A stretch of 64,000 nt of DNA from Bacteroidia bacterium. GTDB lineage: Bacteria > Bacteroidota > Bacteroidia > Bacteroidales > Azobacteroidaceae. The stretch lies in NCBI GenBank assembly GCA_025999935.1, contig BNXY01000007.1, forward strand, positions 1 through 64,000, written 5' to 3'. The notes beneath the pieces were generated by a model. The model did no database searches, was not told where the DNA came from, and saw only the letters and a list, made by a program, of their open reading frames with translations. Made by a program: the position numbers and the translations under genes. Numbering within the stretch: position 1 is the first letter of the stretch; each line of letters opens with the position of its first letter. This document shows, piece after piece, positions 44,671-52,643 of this stretch.

Positions 44671-45147
44671 ATGGCAAACTTCGGATATGTTTACATAATG
44701 ACTAATAAAAACAAGACAACGCTATATGTTGGCGTTACGAATGACTTGTGCCGTAGAATTTACGAACACAAAAATCATTTAATAAAAAACTCATTTACAG
44801 ATAAATACAATCTTGAATATTGCATTTATTACGAAGAAATAGCGTATTTCGATTTGGCAATAAAGAGAGAAAAAGAGTTGAAAGGTTGGAATCGGGCAAA
44901 AAAAGAGGCGTTGATAAACAAGAAAAATCCTGATTGGAAAGTGTTGGTTACGGAAAGAGGGTTTGTGCGCAACCAACAACAGATTCTTCGCTTCGCTCAG
45001 AATGACGGCACCATTTGGGATAATAAAGGCGAGGGAGTCGGCGGCTTCGCCGCCGACTCCCTCGCCCCCTCCTCTATAGTAGCGAATTGTCATTCCGAAC
45101 GTAGTGAGGAATCTCCCCAAAGACGCACAACCTTTAGTAATTCATAA
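44671..45147 (+). CDS. GIY-YIG endonuclease domain protein, copy 1
   Basis: 158 codons. The domain itself is about 95 residues: FGYVYIMTNKNKTTLYVGVT, then NDLCRRIYEHKN and an AIKREKELKGWNRAKKEALI segment. This is the UPF0213-like stand-alone GIY-YIG type. Catalytic Tyr and Arg are present. From QQQILRFAQND on the protein is encoded by a palindromic repeat (ending CHSERSEESPQRR), so the native stop was lost. Single-domain GIY-YIG proteins are often associated with DNA repair or mobile elements; the role here is unknown. Confidence 0.8.
   Translation: MANFGYVYIMTNKNKTTLYVGVTNDLCRRIYEHKNHLIKNSFTDKYNLEYCIYYEEIAYFDLAIKREKELKGWNRAKKEALINKKNPDWKVLVTERGFVRNQQQILRFAQNDGTIWDNKGEGVGGFAADSLAPSSIVANCHSERSEESPQRRTTFSNS
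44981..45116. repeat. Long nested palindromic element 1
   Basis: The outer arms are AGATTCTTCGCTTCGCTCAG and the inverted CATTCCGAACGTAGTGAGGA. The inner core is a perfect 15-bp inverted repeat, GAGGGAGTCGGCGGC with loop TTC (45031-45063). This form is widespread in bacteria and yields spurious LRFAQND and HSERSEE peptides. Confidence 0.85.
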
Positions 45148-45152
45148 TAGAG

Positions 45153-45160
45153 TATCTTTG
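45153..45160 (+). promoter_or_regulatory. -7 box at the end of duplication unit 1
   Basis: TATCTTTG followed by CATT, 19 bp before the ATG of rhuM fragment copy C. The same sequence recurs at 46179-46186. Confidence 0.5.
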
Positions 45161-45178
45161 CATTAAAAAAATTAAATT

Positions 45179-45532
45179 ATGCCCTCACCTCAAAACAGAG
45201 AACCCAATAATCTCCCCGAAAAGCCCAATCAGTTTATCATTTTCAAAACCGAAGATGATAAAATTTCGGTAGATGTGCGTTTTGAAAGCGAAACAGCGTG
45301 GCTCACTAAACCACGCAAGGGAGTGGAAAAAACAGGTTTTCCTGAGGTCGGAAAAATCAAAAAAAATTCCCGTAGGGAAACGAAGTTCGGCGTTAGCCAA
45401 TATCGCTCGATAAAAAGGTCAAAACACGTTACCGCCCTGCATTCCGTAGGAATGCAAAGCTCGGTAGAAACGACACAATATCCACCTTTAATAACATTCC
45501 GTAGGAATGTAACCAATGAAATATCAAAATAA
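45179..45532 (+). pseudogene. rhuM 5' fragment, copy C
   Basis: Near-identical to copy B (44312-44665), with changes such as EVGKIKKN for DVGKTKKN. The first palindrome has lost its symmetry (GGAAAAATC at 45350-45358). The copy is the start of duplication unit 2. Confidence 0.7.
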
Positions 45533-45537
45533 AATAT

Positions 45538-45942
45538 ATGGCAAACTTCGGATATGTTTACATAATGACTAATAAAAACAAGACAACGCTATATGTTGGC
45601 GTTACGAATGACTTGTGCCGTAGAATTTACGAACACAAAAATCATTTAATAAAAAACTCATTTACAGATAAATACAATCTTGAATATTGCATTTATTACG
45701 AAGAAATAGCGTATTTCGATTTGGCAATAAAGAGAGAAAAAGAGTTGAAAGGTTGGAATCGGGCAAAAAAAGAGGCGTTGATAAACAAGAAAAATCCTGA
45801 TTGGAAAGTGTTGGTTACGGAAAGAGGGTTTGTGCGCAACCAACAACAGATTCTTCGCTTCGCTCAGAATGACACTCTGCGAAGCGTGAGTGATGGAGGA
45901 AGTAGTGGCGGCGAAGCCGCTACTACTTCCTCCTCTCCCTAA
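45538..45942 (+). CDS. GIY-YIG endonuclease domain protein, copy 2
   Basis: 134 codons. The first 118 residues are identical to copy 1 as far as QNDTLRS, where a different palindromic element provides the tail (VSDGGSSGGEAATTSSSP). Both copies therefore keep the whole catalytic domain and differ only in repeat-encoded tails. Near identity implies a recent duplication or ongoing gene conversion. Confidence 0.8.
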   Translation: MANFGYVYIMTNKNKTTLYVGVTNDLCRRIYEHKNHLIKNSFTDKYNLEYCIYYEEIAYFDLAIKREKELKGWNRAKKEALINKKNPDWKVLVTERGFVRNQQQILRFAQNDTLRSVSDGGSSGGEAATTSSSP

Positions 45943-45978
45943 AACGGCGAATGTCATTCCGAACATAGTGAGGAATCT
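45848..45978. repeat. Long nested palindromic element 2
   Basis: Outer arms as in element 1. The inner core is an imperfect palindrome, GGAGGAAGTAGTGGCGGC to GCCGCTACTACTTCCTCC (45896-45934). This is the unit present only in the second duplication copy. Confidence 0.8.
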
Positions 45979-46006
45979 GCCGAAAACCATTCGCATGTTA
46001 CGGATG

Positions 46007-46140
46007 AGATTCTTCGCTTCGCTCAGAATGACGGCACCATTTGGGTTAATAAAGGCGAGGGAGTCGGCGGCTTCGCCGCCGACTCCCTCGCCCCCTCCTC
46101 TATAGTAGCGAATTGTCATTCCGAACGTAGTGAGGAATCT
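46007..46140. repeat. Long nested palindromic element 3
   Basis: Almost identical to element 1, with the same GAGGGAGTCGGCGGC core (46057-46089). It directly follows element 2. Confidence 0.85.
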
Positions 46141-46178
46141 CCCCAAAGACGCACAACCTTTAGTAATTCATAATAGAG

Positions 46179-46186
46179 TATCTTTG
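46179..46186 (+). promoter_or_regulatory. -7 box before the AlbA pseudogene
   Basis: TATCTTTG, duplicate of 45153-45160. It would drive the decayed gene at 46205. Confidence 0.5.
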
Positions 46187-46204
46187 CATTAAAAAAATTA
46201 AATT

Positions 46205-46900
46205 ATGCCCGAACAACAAAACATAGAATACAAATCCTCATGGCACGACGATTATCTGAAATGGATATGCGGCTTTGCCAATGCGCAAGGCGGCAAAATC
46301 TATATTGGCAAAAATGATGTCGGTGCAGTCGTTGGCGTGGAAGATTACAAACGCCTGATGGACGATATTCCAAAAAAAATCAAAAACTTGATGGGAATTA
46401 CCGCCGAAGTAAACCTCTTGTAGGATGACGACAAGCATTTTATCGAAATTATTGTGCAGCCTTATTCCGTTCCTATTTCTTTGCGCGGCACTTCGCGAAA
46501 TGTTGCTCAACGCTTGTACACCGTAATTATATGGGCAGTTTTATTCAAATCCGTGTGTATGATGATAAAATCAATATCTGGAACGGAGGAATGTTGCCCG
46601 AAGGTATCAGTTTGGAATCGTTGCGACGTTCTCATTCGTCAAGACCGCGCAACCCGCTTATTGCCGATGTGTGTTTCAATTGAACGAGCGACAAATCAGA
46701 GCCGTGGAATATGTAAAAGAAAAAGGGAAAATCACTAATAAAGAGTACCAAGAAATAAATGAAATTTCTGAAAGAACGGCTTCTCGTGAAATATCGGAAC
46801 TTGTAAAAGCAAGCATATTAGAACAGGCAGGCTCATTTGGTGCAGGTAGTTTTGGCACCTTGAGATTACACACAAACTGTTCCATCTTGCCTTTATTGGA
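46205..46900 (+). pseudogene. AlbA/Schlafen-type RecG-like regulator, decayed copy 2
   Basis: The start reads MPEQQNIEYKSSWHDDYLKW and ICGFANAQGGKIYIGKND, a clear AlbA_2 domain. A TAG at 46421-46423 interrupts after ITAEVNLL; the same frame then continues DDDKHFIEIIVQPYSVPISL. A frame change leads to NYMGSFIQIRVYDDKINIW and NGGMLPEGISLESLRR. A last segment (LNERQIRAVEYVKEKGKITN) is the C-terminal winged helix. About 200 internal residues are absent. The end of the remnant reaches the convergent lytTR gene. Confidence 0.75.
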
Positions 46901-46914
46901 AATCACTTGTCTTG

Positions 46915-47631
46915 CTAAACAAGTTTTCCATTCACAAACTTCTCCATAAAACTGTCCCTGTAACGGCTGCCGATAGCCAGTTCGTGCGTGCCTATATAAA
47001 TGTCATTTACATCGAAGGAATCAATCTTCTCCAGGTTTACGATGTATGACTTGTTGGTACGCAGGAATATTTTCGGTGGAAGTTGCTCCTGAATGGCTTT
47101 CAGCGTATGCTTCGTAATGATTTTCCGGTCTGCCGTTTGAAAGACTACGTAATCCTTCAAACCCTCGATAAACAGGATGTCGCGGAAATGGATTTTGAAG
47201 TAGCGACGGTCTGACTTCACGAAGATATGCTCCTGCGTAATGGTTTCCACGCTGCTTTTCTGTGATTTGTCCTGCAAGAGTCGCAAGTAATCGCAGGCTT
47301 TGGAAACAGCTTTTTGGAAACGTTGCGGTTCAATGGGCTTCAGGAGATAATCCACAGCATCGAGTTCATAACTGTCCACCGCATATTCGGGATAGGCGGT
47401 AGTGAATATCACTAAAGTGTTGTCCCTGACGGTACGGGCAAACGTTATCCCGTCCGTGCCGGGCATACGGATGTCGAGGAATACCAAATCAACGGGATGG
47501 TCGAGCAGGAAATTTCCTGCCGATTCGGCATCTCCGAAACTTCCCGACAAGTCCAGCGCCGGGGTATCTTCCACCAGCAGGCGGATAGCTTCGCGGCCTA
47601 AAGGTTCGTCATCAACAATAATACAGTTCAT
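46915..47631 (-). CDS. LytTR-family response regulator
   Basis: 238 residues. The receiver domain is residues 1-115: IIVDDEPLGREAIRLLVED, phospho-Asp in LVFLDIRMPGTDG near 54, and Lys in DYLLKPIEP near 105. The LytTR DNA-binding domain follows at 135-235 (FVKSDRRYFKIHFRDILFIE, then FLRTNKSYIVNLEKIDSF). It overlaps the kinase gene by 4 bp, so the two are a cognate pair. The target genes are unknown; the upstream TonB receptor is the best candidate. Confidence 0.93.
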   Translation of the reverse strand: MNCIIVDDEPLGREAIRLLVEDTPALDLSGSFGDAESAGNFLLDHPVDLVFLDIRMPGTDGITFARTVRDNTLVIFTTAYPEYAVDSYELDAVDYLLKPIEPQRFQKAVSKACDYLRLLQDKSQKSSVETITQEHIFVKSDRRYFKIHFRDILFIEGLKDYVVFQTADRKIITKHTLKAIQEQLPPKIFLRTNKSYIVNLEKIDSFDVNDIYIGTHELAIGSRYRDSFMEKFVNGKLV

Positions 47632-49340
47632 ATCTTTTTATATTTAAGTTCAATACTTAATTGCACCGTGTAGGAGGTTTCGTTTTCGGTTATCTCCAGC
47701 CGATACCTGTTTCCATACAGCAAATCGAGGCGGCGGCGCACATTGGGAAGCCCCAGTCCCCCGGCTTCGTCCTTACGCATCGGGCGGAGCGGTTTGGAAT
47801 TGACACACCCAAAACACAAATTGTCGTTTTCCCTGGCAAACCGCAGCTGGACGAAAGAGAGGTTACGGTTGTCGTTGTTGTGTTTCACGGCATTTTCCAC
47901 AAAGGGAATAAACAACAGTGGGGGCAGTGAAATTTCTTCTACGCCGTCGTCTGCCGTGATACTGAACTCGAAATTATCCCGCCGCAGCTTTTCGAGGTTC
48001 AGGTAGTCGGCCAGGAAACGCATATCATCACCAAGTAGTATGGATTGCTTCGTGAAGCCACGGAACTGATATTGCAGCATGTTGCTCAATTTATGGAGGA
48101 CATTAGCCGCTTCGTCGGGATTTTTCTTTGTCAGGACGATAATGTTATTGAGCATGTTGAACAGGAAATGCGGGTTCACCTGATTTTGCAACTGTTCCAG
48201 TTCCGAGCGCAGTCTTGCCGCTTCGAGTTCGGCGATATGCCGCTCGTTCCGCACCCAATACCGGAAAAGAATCAGAAAACTCACGCAAATTATCGGGAAA
48301 CTTATCTTGACAACATTGCTAACGACAAAAAGTACCTGCATCCATACGGGGAAATACACGTTGTTACCGGCTATCTTCAGAAAATAAGCCACCGCCGGTA
48401 TTACAGGTATGAGTACCGACAGCGCCAGAAACGTCAGGTAAGCGCCCGTCCTGTTCCGCATCATCAATTTCGGCATTAATACATGGATATTAAAATATAC
48501 CAGGCTTATAAAAATAAACACTGATGGTAGCCTGGACAGGAACGACGACCATGTTCCATCGAAATCGCCGTATGCTATCAGCATGAAAACCGTTATCATC
48601 AGCAGATGCCGTTGTATGCGATAACGTTTCTCCGTCAAAAAATTCATGGCGGGCGATGACAGATTGAACGTTTGTGCGGACAGTTCTTGCGGTATATTAT
48701 GCCGCTTGTGTTCACTTTCGTACAGTTGACGACGGAGCAATTTGCTTAACTCCATCAACAGGGAGGATGCTTCGGAAGGCGATTGCCGGACAATAGCAGC
48801 CGTCTTGTCGAGCGTTCCGAACAATGCCTCGGAATCAATCCGTGTCCTGACTTTTTCCAGTTCGCTCCGGGCGTTTTGTTCTTCCAAATCACGCATCCGC
48901 TTGCCCGACTGATTCCAGAGATGCAGGAAGATAACAATTGCCGTACCTGCCACGCTGACAAAATAGGCTGTAATGGCAGACAGTACTTCGAAAAACAGAC
49001 TGCGGCTTTCCGAAAAATACCAGTATTCTTCGGGCGCCAAATGATAGTGGTCAATTAATAAACGCTCGAAACACAGTTCGATGGCAGTAAAAATCATTGC
49101 GAACACCAGCAGCGAAAGCATGTATGCCATGAAACGGTTTCGCAGCAGCAGGCGAGGCGCCAGTACACGGATGTTCAAAATTATTGCCGCGAAATAAGCC
49201 AGCGTAAGCACCGTAACCTCTTCCATCAAAGCCGTGCGGGCAGCCCGCAGTCCCTCCGGAGAAACTACATATATCTTTCCAAAAGCGATAAAGCCCAATA
49301 TCGCAACAAGCGCCAAATTATTTACTATCTTCCGTTTCAT
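47628..49340 (-). CDS. LytS-type sensor kinase with doubled membrane module
   Basis: 570 residues. The first module (1-235) has four membrane spans and a coiled coil, then RTRIDSEALFGTLDKTAAIV and ASSLLMELSKLLRRQLYESE. These match the region after the His-box, but His is absent. A second module repeats the layout: four spans (240-360) and a coiled coil. The true His_kinase box is NQVNPHFLFNMLNNIIVLTK near 390, followed by the ATPase motifs PPLLFIPFVENAVKHN and GGLGLPNVRRRLDLLYG. The first module looks like a degenerate duplicate of the second. The kinase pairs with the LytTR regulator. Confidence 0.88.
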   Translation of the reverse strand: MKRKIVNNLALVAILGFIAFGKIYVVSPEGLRAARTALMEEVTVLTLAYFAAIILNIRVLAPRLLLRNRFMAYMLSLLVFAMIFTAIELCFERLLIDHYHLAPEEYWYFSESRSLFFEVLSAITAYFVSVAGTAIVIFLHLWNQSGKRMRDLEEQNARSELEKVRTRIDSEALFGTLDKTAAIVRQSPSEASSLLMELSKLLRRQLYESEHKRHNIPQELSAQTFNLSSPAMNFLTEKRYRIQRHLLMITVFMLIAYGDFDGTWSSFLSRLPSVFIFISLVYFNIHVLMPKLMMRNRTGAYLTFLALSVLIPVIPAVAYFLKIAGNNVYFPVWMQVLFVVSNVVKISFPIICVSFLILFRYWVRNERHIAELEAARLRSELEQLQNQVNPHFLFNMLNNIIVLTKKNPDEAANVLHKLSNMLQYQFRGFTKQSILLGDDMRFLADYLNLEKLRRDNFEFSITADDGVEEISLPPLLFIPFVENAVKHNNDNRNLSFVQLRFARENDNLCFGCVNSKPLRPMRKDEAGGLGLPNVRRRLDLLYGNRYRLEITENETSYTVQLSIELKYKKI

Positions 49341-49347
49341 GTTTCTT

Positions 49348-51729
49348 TTAAAACGTCACTTTATAGTAAATATTGGGTATCGAAACGGATTCCCGCATCA
49401 TTTCAGGTTCGCCGGTGCGGTAATTGAAGCGATAGCCATAGAACTCCTTGTATCCGGTAAGATTAATCATCTTCAACGCAAACTCGTGGGCAAGCTTCTT
49501 CCGGTTGATTTTGTAGCTTACGGTCAGGTGAGAGATGAAAGCCGGTTCCAACTGCACTTCGTAGGCGCGTGAATTGTCATATACCAGTGTACCTTGCGCT
49601 TTCGATGCGGGCATGTCCACAGGAATATAGCGGTCGCCGCCCTGATACGTACAACGGATGTTCACGCCAAGGATGTTTTGCTTCTGCCTGCCCGTTTTCC
49701 ATTCCTTGCCTGCGAGAGCGTTTACAAGGAAATTACGATTCAGGCGGGTGTTGCGCCAAACGCCGTCGCCGCCTCTGTAACGCGATTCGAAAAGCGATGC
49801 CGCCAGCATATAATAAAAACCGTTGTCCAAGTAACGTTCCAGTGTGAAGTCTATGCCGTAGTTCCGGCCTGCGCCGTCGCTCATCAAAGGCATTGTCATC
49901 CAAAAGTCGCGGTAATTAATGACCGACCAAAGGCTGTCCCTTACCACCGGAATATGATTCAACGCCTGATAATACGGTTCAATTTTCAGGTGGACATTTT
50001 CGGAAACCGACCAATCGTATGACAGCACGATGTGATGCGCTTTCGCCAAATCCAAATTTTGATTCACTAACTTGTCGCCGGTTGCAGGAGTTGTCACAAA
50101 GTAATAATCCGGTTTTTCGTGGCGACTGTGCAAACCGTAAGCCAGTCCGAAAGAATGGCGGGCTAAGGGTTGCCATTTTAAGGCAAGGCGCGGTTCGACC
50201 GACCACCGGTTATTAATCCGGAAATAGAGCGCATGAACACCCATGTTCGCCGTAAACTGCTCGTTCAAGCGCAACGAGGAGGCGCTGTATGCCGTAAGTT
50301 GCGCCGTGCGCCCGTCGCTTTGGGCATAACGTTCCATCAGCATCGGCTTTTCGAGCGACAAATCGGGGGAGATGCTGTAATCCAAGTTGTAGAACATTCC
50401 TGTTACGCTGAATCCCGTGCGATTGGTATGCCGTGCGCTGAATTTCCGGTTGAAATAAGTATTCAACATCAAATTAAGATTCTCGCTCTTCATGTCCAAT
50501 ATGGGTACCGGCGTTTCTTCCCCGGTGTTGTTATACACATGCGATATTTCCTGGTTCATGCTGCTTTTTGTATAACTCGCCGTGAGCGAAGTCTTGATAT
50601 AGGCATTGTTTCCAATAAATATTTTATGCCCGAAACCTCCGGCAGCCATTATCTGGCGGGAAGCGCCGTCGGCTCTATAATCGGGCACATCCCATAAAGC
50701 TGAATCCTGCGGTTCATGTACAGGGTAATGATTGGTCAGCGCGATACTCCAAACCGAAAACGTACCGGCTTTCCGTGTCGGAAAATTCATCTTGAACGAC
50801 AAATCCTGATAGTTCATCCCGCCCGCACCGCCCAGCATATCGGGCGCAAGGCTGTTGAGAAGTCCCATCGCCGAATAGCGGTAGTTGAACAGGTACGACG
50901 CCTGTCCGCCTTTACGGAACGGACCTTCGGAAGCAAATTCAATGCCGGTAATGCCGATTTGCGCCGTATGTTCGTAGTTTTGATTGTTTCCGCTGCGCAA
51001 CTGCATGTCGAAAACTCCGGACAGGGCATTGCCGTATTCCGCAGGGAAAGCGCCCGTGAAGAAATCGGAATTACCCAGTACTTGCGAACTCAAAGCCGTA
51101 AGGATGCCCCCGCCTACGCCGGTTATATCTTGGAAATGTGTCGGATTCGGCACTTCCACACCTTCCAGACGCCATTGCAGGAACTGCGGCGAATTGCCGC
51201 GAATGGAAATACCGTTGCTGCTCACACTCCCGTCCACTCCGGCAAAGGCGCTTACCAAACGCGCCGGGTCATCGTATCCTCCGGCATACCGGCTCGCTTC
51301 CTCCACACTGAGCATCCGCCCTCCGGCAAGCGCCATCGTATTGAGTGGAACTTCCTTGTTTGTCTTCGGTCGGACAACCACTTCATTCAACGCCAATATC
51401 CTTTCCTTCATGGAAATCTCCAGTACGGTTTCTTTAGCTGATGAAACCATCACTTCCCTGATTGTCGCCGGTTCATATCCGACAAACGACGCCTGGATGT
51501 TATAGCGTCCAACGGGCAGTGGCGGAAGGTGAAACGCCCCCTGTTCATCCGCTGTCGTCCCAACGATGGGATTTGTGTTCAACACTACCACCGTCACATA
51601 CGATAATGTTTGTCCCGATGCCGCATCGGTGACGACGCCCCGGATATTTCCACCCGGCTGCGCCATCGCCTGTACCGATAATAATCCGGCAATCATAATT
51701 GCCCATAAAACGAATACCTGTTTCCTCAT
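49348..51729 (-). CDS. TonB-dependent receptor with CarboxypepD_reg-like domain
   Basis: 793 residues with a signal peptide (MRKQVFVLWAIMIAGLLSVQ). A carboxypeptidase-regulatory-like beta domain (residues 28-115, IRGVVTDAASGQTLSYVTVV) is followed by a plug (about 120-230, SVSSNGISIRGNSPQFLQWR) and a 22-strand-type barrel. The C-terminus RESVSIPNIYYKVTF ends in Phe as outer-membrane proteins do. There is no SusD partner. It lies 7 bp upstream of the LytS-like kinase gene, so receptor, sensor and regulator form one operon. The ligand is unknown. Confidence 0.9.
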   Translation of the reverse strand: MRKQVFVLWAIMIAGLLSVQAMAQPGGNIRGVVTDAASGQTLSYVTVVVLNTNPIVGTTADEQGAFHLPPLPVGRYNIQASFVGYEPATIREVMVSSAKETVLEISMKERILALNEVVVRPKTNKEVPLNTMALAGGRMLSVEEASRYAGGYDDPARLVSAFAGVDGSVSSNGISIRGNSPQFLQWRLEGVEVPNPTHFQDITGVGGGILTALSSQVLGNSDFFTGAFPAEYGNALSGVFDMQLRSGNNQNYEHTAQIGITGIEFASEGPFRKGGQASYLFNYRYSAMGLLNSLAPDMLGGAGGMNYQDLSFKMNFPTRKAGTFSVWSIALTNHYPVHEPQDSALWDVPDYRADGASRQIMAAGGFGHKIFIGNNAYIKTSLTASYTKSSMNQEISHVYNNTGEETPVPILDMKSENLNLMLNTYFNRKFSARHTNRTGFSVTGMFYNLDYSISPDLSLEKPMLMERYAQSDGRTAQLTAYSASSLRLNEQFTANMGVHALYFRINNRWSVEPRLALKWQPLARHSFGLAYGLHSRHEKPDYYFVTTPATGDKLVNQNLDLAKAHHIVLSYDWSVSENVHLKIEPYYQALNHIPVVRDSLWSVINYRDFWMTMPLMSDGAGRNYGIDFTLERYLDNGFYYMLAASLFESRYRGGDGVWRNTRLNRNFLVNALAGKEWKTGRQKQNILGVNIRCTYQGGDRYIPVDMPASKAQGTLVYDNSRAYEVQLEPAFISHLTVSYKINRKKLAHEFALKMINLTGYKEFYGYRFNYRTGEPEMMRESVSIPNIYYKVTF

Positions 51730-51928
51730 GTCTGTTTTCTATTTTAATTTGACGCGATAAAAATAAAGGTGTTCAAAATACACAAAAGGATTTTTCGACA
51801 AAACACGGTGGTTTATCGACGAAAACGGATTTTTGAATATTTTTTTCAGGAAGTTGTCTATTTTTGATTCGTAAATGTTCTGTTATGCGGATAAATGGTT
51901 ATTTCAAAAAGCAGTTATCGTGGCGAAA

Positions 51929-52313
51929 TTATTTGAAACAATGGAAAGTGGATAAAAGTTGAACAATAACACCATTAACCGAAACGATTTTTAGTTTTCG
52001 TTCTACCCGCAAATAGGAGTCAAAATATTCAATGAAAGGCAAATCCAACTGTGAAAGTGGAATATCCCTAACACTATATTTTTCTTTAAGGAAGCGTTTG
52101 AGATGCTTGTAGGTATTGATGTATTGCAGGTAACTTGACTGTTTCCGGTCAATACCAATCCTCGAATGAAACTCCTGCATAATTTCTTCAAACAGAATAA
52201 GTAAAGTTTTCTGCGTGCTTGCAATGCCCTGAAAGGCGTTTTTGACCTCCAAAGCCGTAACATTTCCCGTTCTTGTTAAAATCTCTTTGTAAACTGATTC
52301 CGGATCATGATTC
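51929..52313 (-). pseudogene. Tyrosine integrase, internal fragment
   Basis: About 128 residues, starting after a TAG near 52314. It reads ALEVKNAFQGIASTQKTLLI, RIGIDRKQSSYLQYINTYKH and DIPLSQLDLPFIEYFDSYLR. This is the SAM-like core-binding domain of Bacteroidota tyrosine recombinases. The arm domain and catalytic domain are missing. It lies about 200 bp from the ffs gene. It marks an old element insertion. Confidence 0.7.
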
Positions 52314-52487
52314 TAAAAAATACAAGAAAAAAAACTACAGATTACTATAATCAACAGAACTGCTGATTTTAATGGATTTAATATTTTCATACGTAAATAA
52401 TTGAGTTAGAAAAATATTTTCTTTTTCCAAAAATCTAAAAATATTACATTGACAATCAATCACTTATTAGATTTTTTCAAATCTGCT

Positions 52488-52518
52488 TTTGAAGATTAAA
52501 GAAAATGTAGTACTTTTG
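52488..52518 (+). promoter_or_regulatory. Promoter of the SRP RNA gene
   Basis: TTTG at 52488-52491 and TACTTTTG at 52511-52518, 19 bp apart, just ahead of the RNA start near 52523. Confidence 0.7.
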
Positions 52519-52522
52519 CAGC

Positions 52523-52621
52523 CGGGTAAGTCCTACACGGTCAGCTCCCTTCGAATCCCCCAGGGCTTGATCGCAGCAAGGGTAGTTGGTTGTAGCGACG
52601 CGATGTAGTAAGCTTACCCAT
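52523..52621 (+). ncRNA. ffs: Signal recognition particle RNA (small bacterial type)
   Basis: About 99 nt. The closing stem GGGTAAG...CTTACCC is perfect. Conserved features of the 4.5S-like RNA are present: GGTCAGCTCCCTTCGAATCC on the 5' side and AGCAAGGGTAGTTGG on the 3' side, which form the symmetric and asymmetric loops of helix 8. The apical part reads GGGCTTGATCGCAGC and lacks the usual GGAA tetraloop. It partners Ffh for co-translational membrane targeting. It has an ideal promoter and ends in TTTTTATTTT. Confidence 0.88.
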
Positions 52622-52643
52622 TTTTATTTTACCTTCTTTCGGG

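Larger units (their letters stand above)
44312..46204 (+). repeat. Tandem duplication: rhuM fragment, GIY-YIG gene, palindromes, promoter
   Basis: Unit 1 spans 44312-45178 (867 bp). Unit 2 spans 45179-46204 (1026 bp). They match nearly base for base, including the GIY-YIG gene and the terminal promoter. Unit 2 is longer by about 159 bp because it holds one extra palindromic element (about 45872-46030). Confidence 0.9.

Noticed and set aside
44981..46140. CRISPR-like spacing of repeats near the GIY-YIG genes
   Set aside because: The repeats are palindromes with outer and inner arms, few in number, with no uniform spacers and no cas genes nearby.
50716..51441. 241-codon + frame opposite the TonB receptor
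   Set aside because: Shadow of the receptor plug and regulatory domain.
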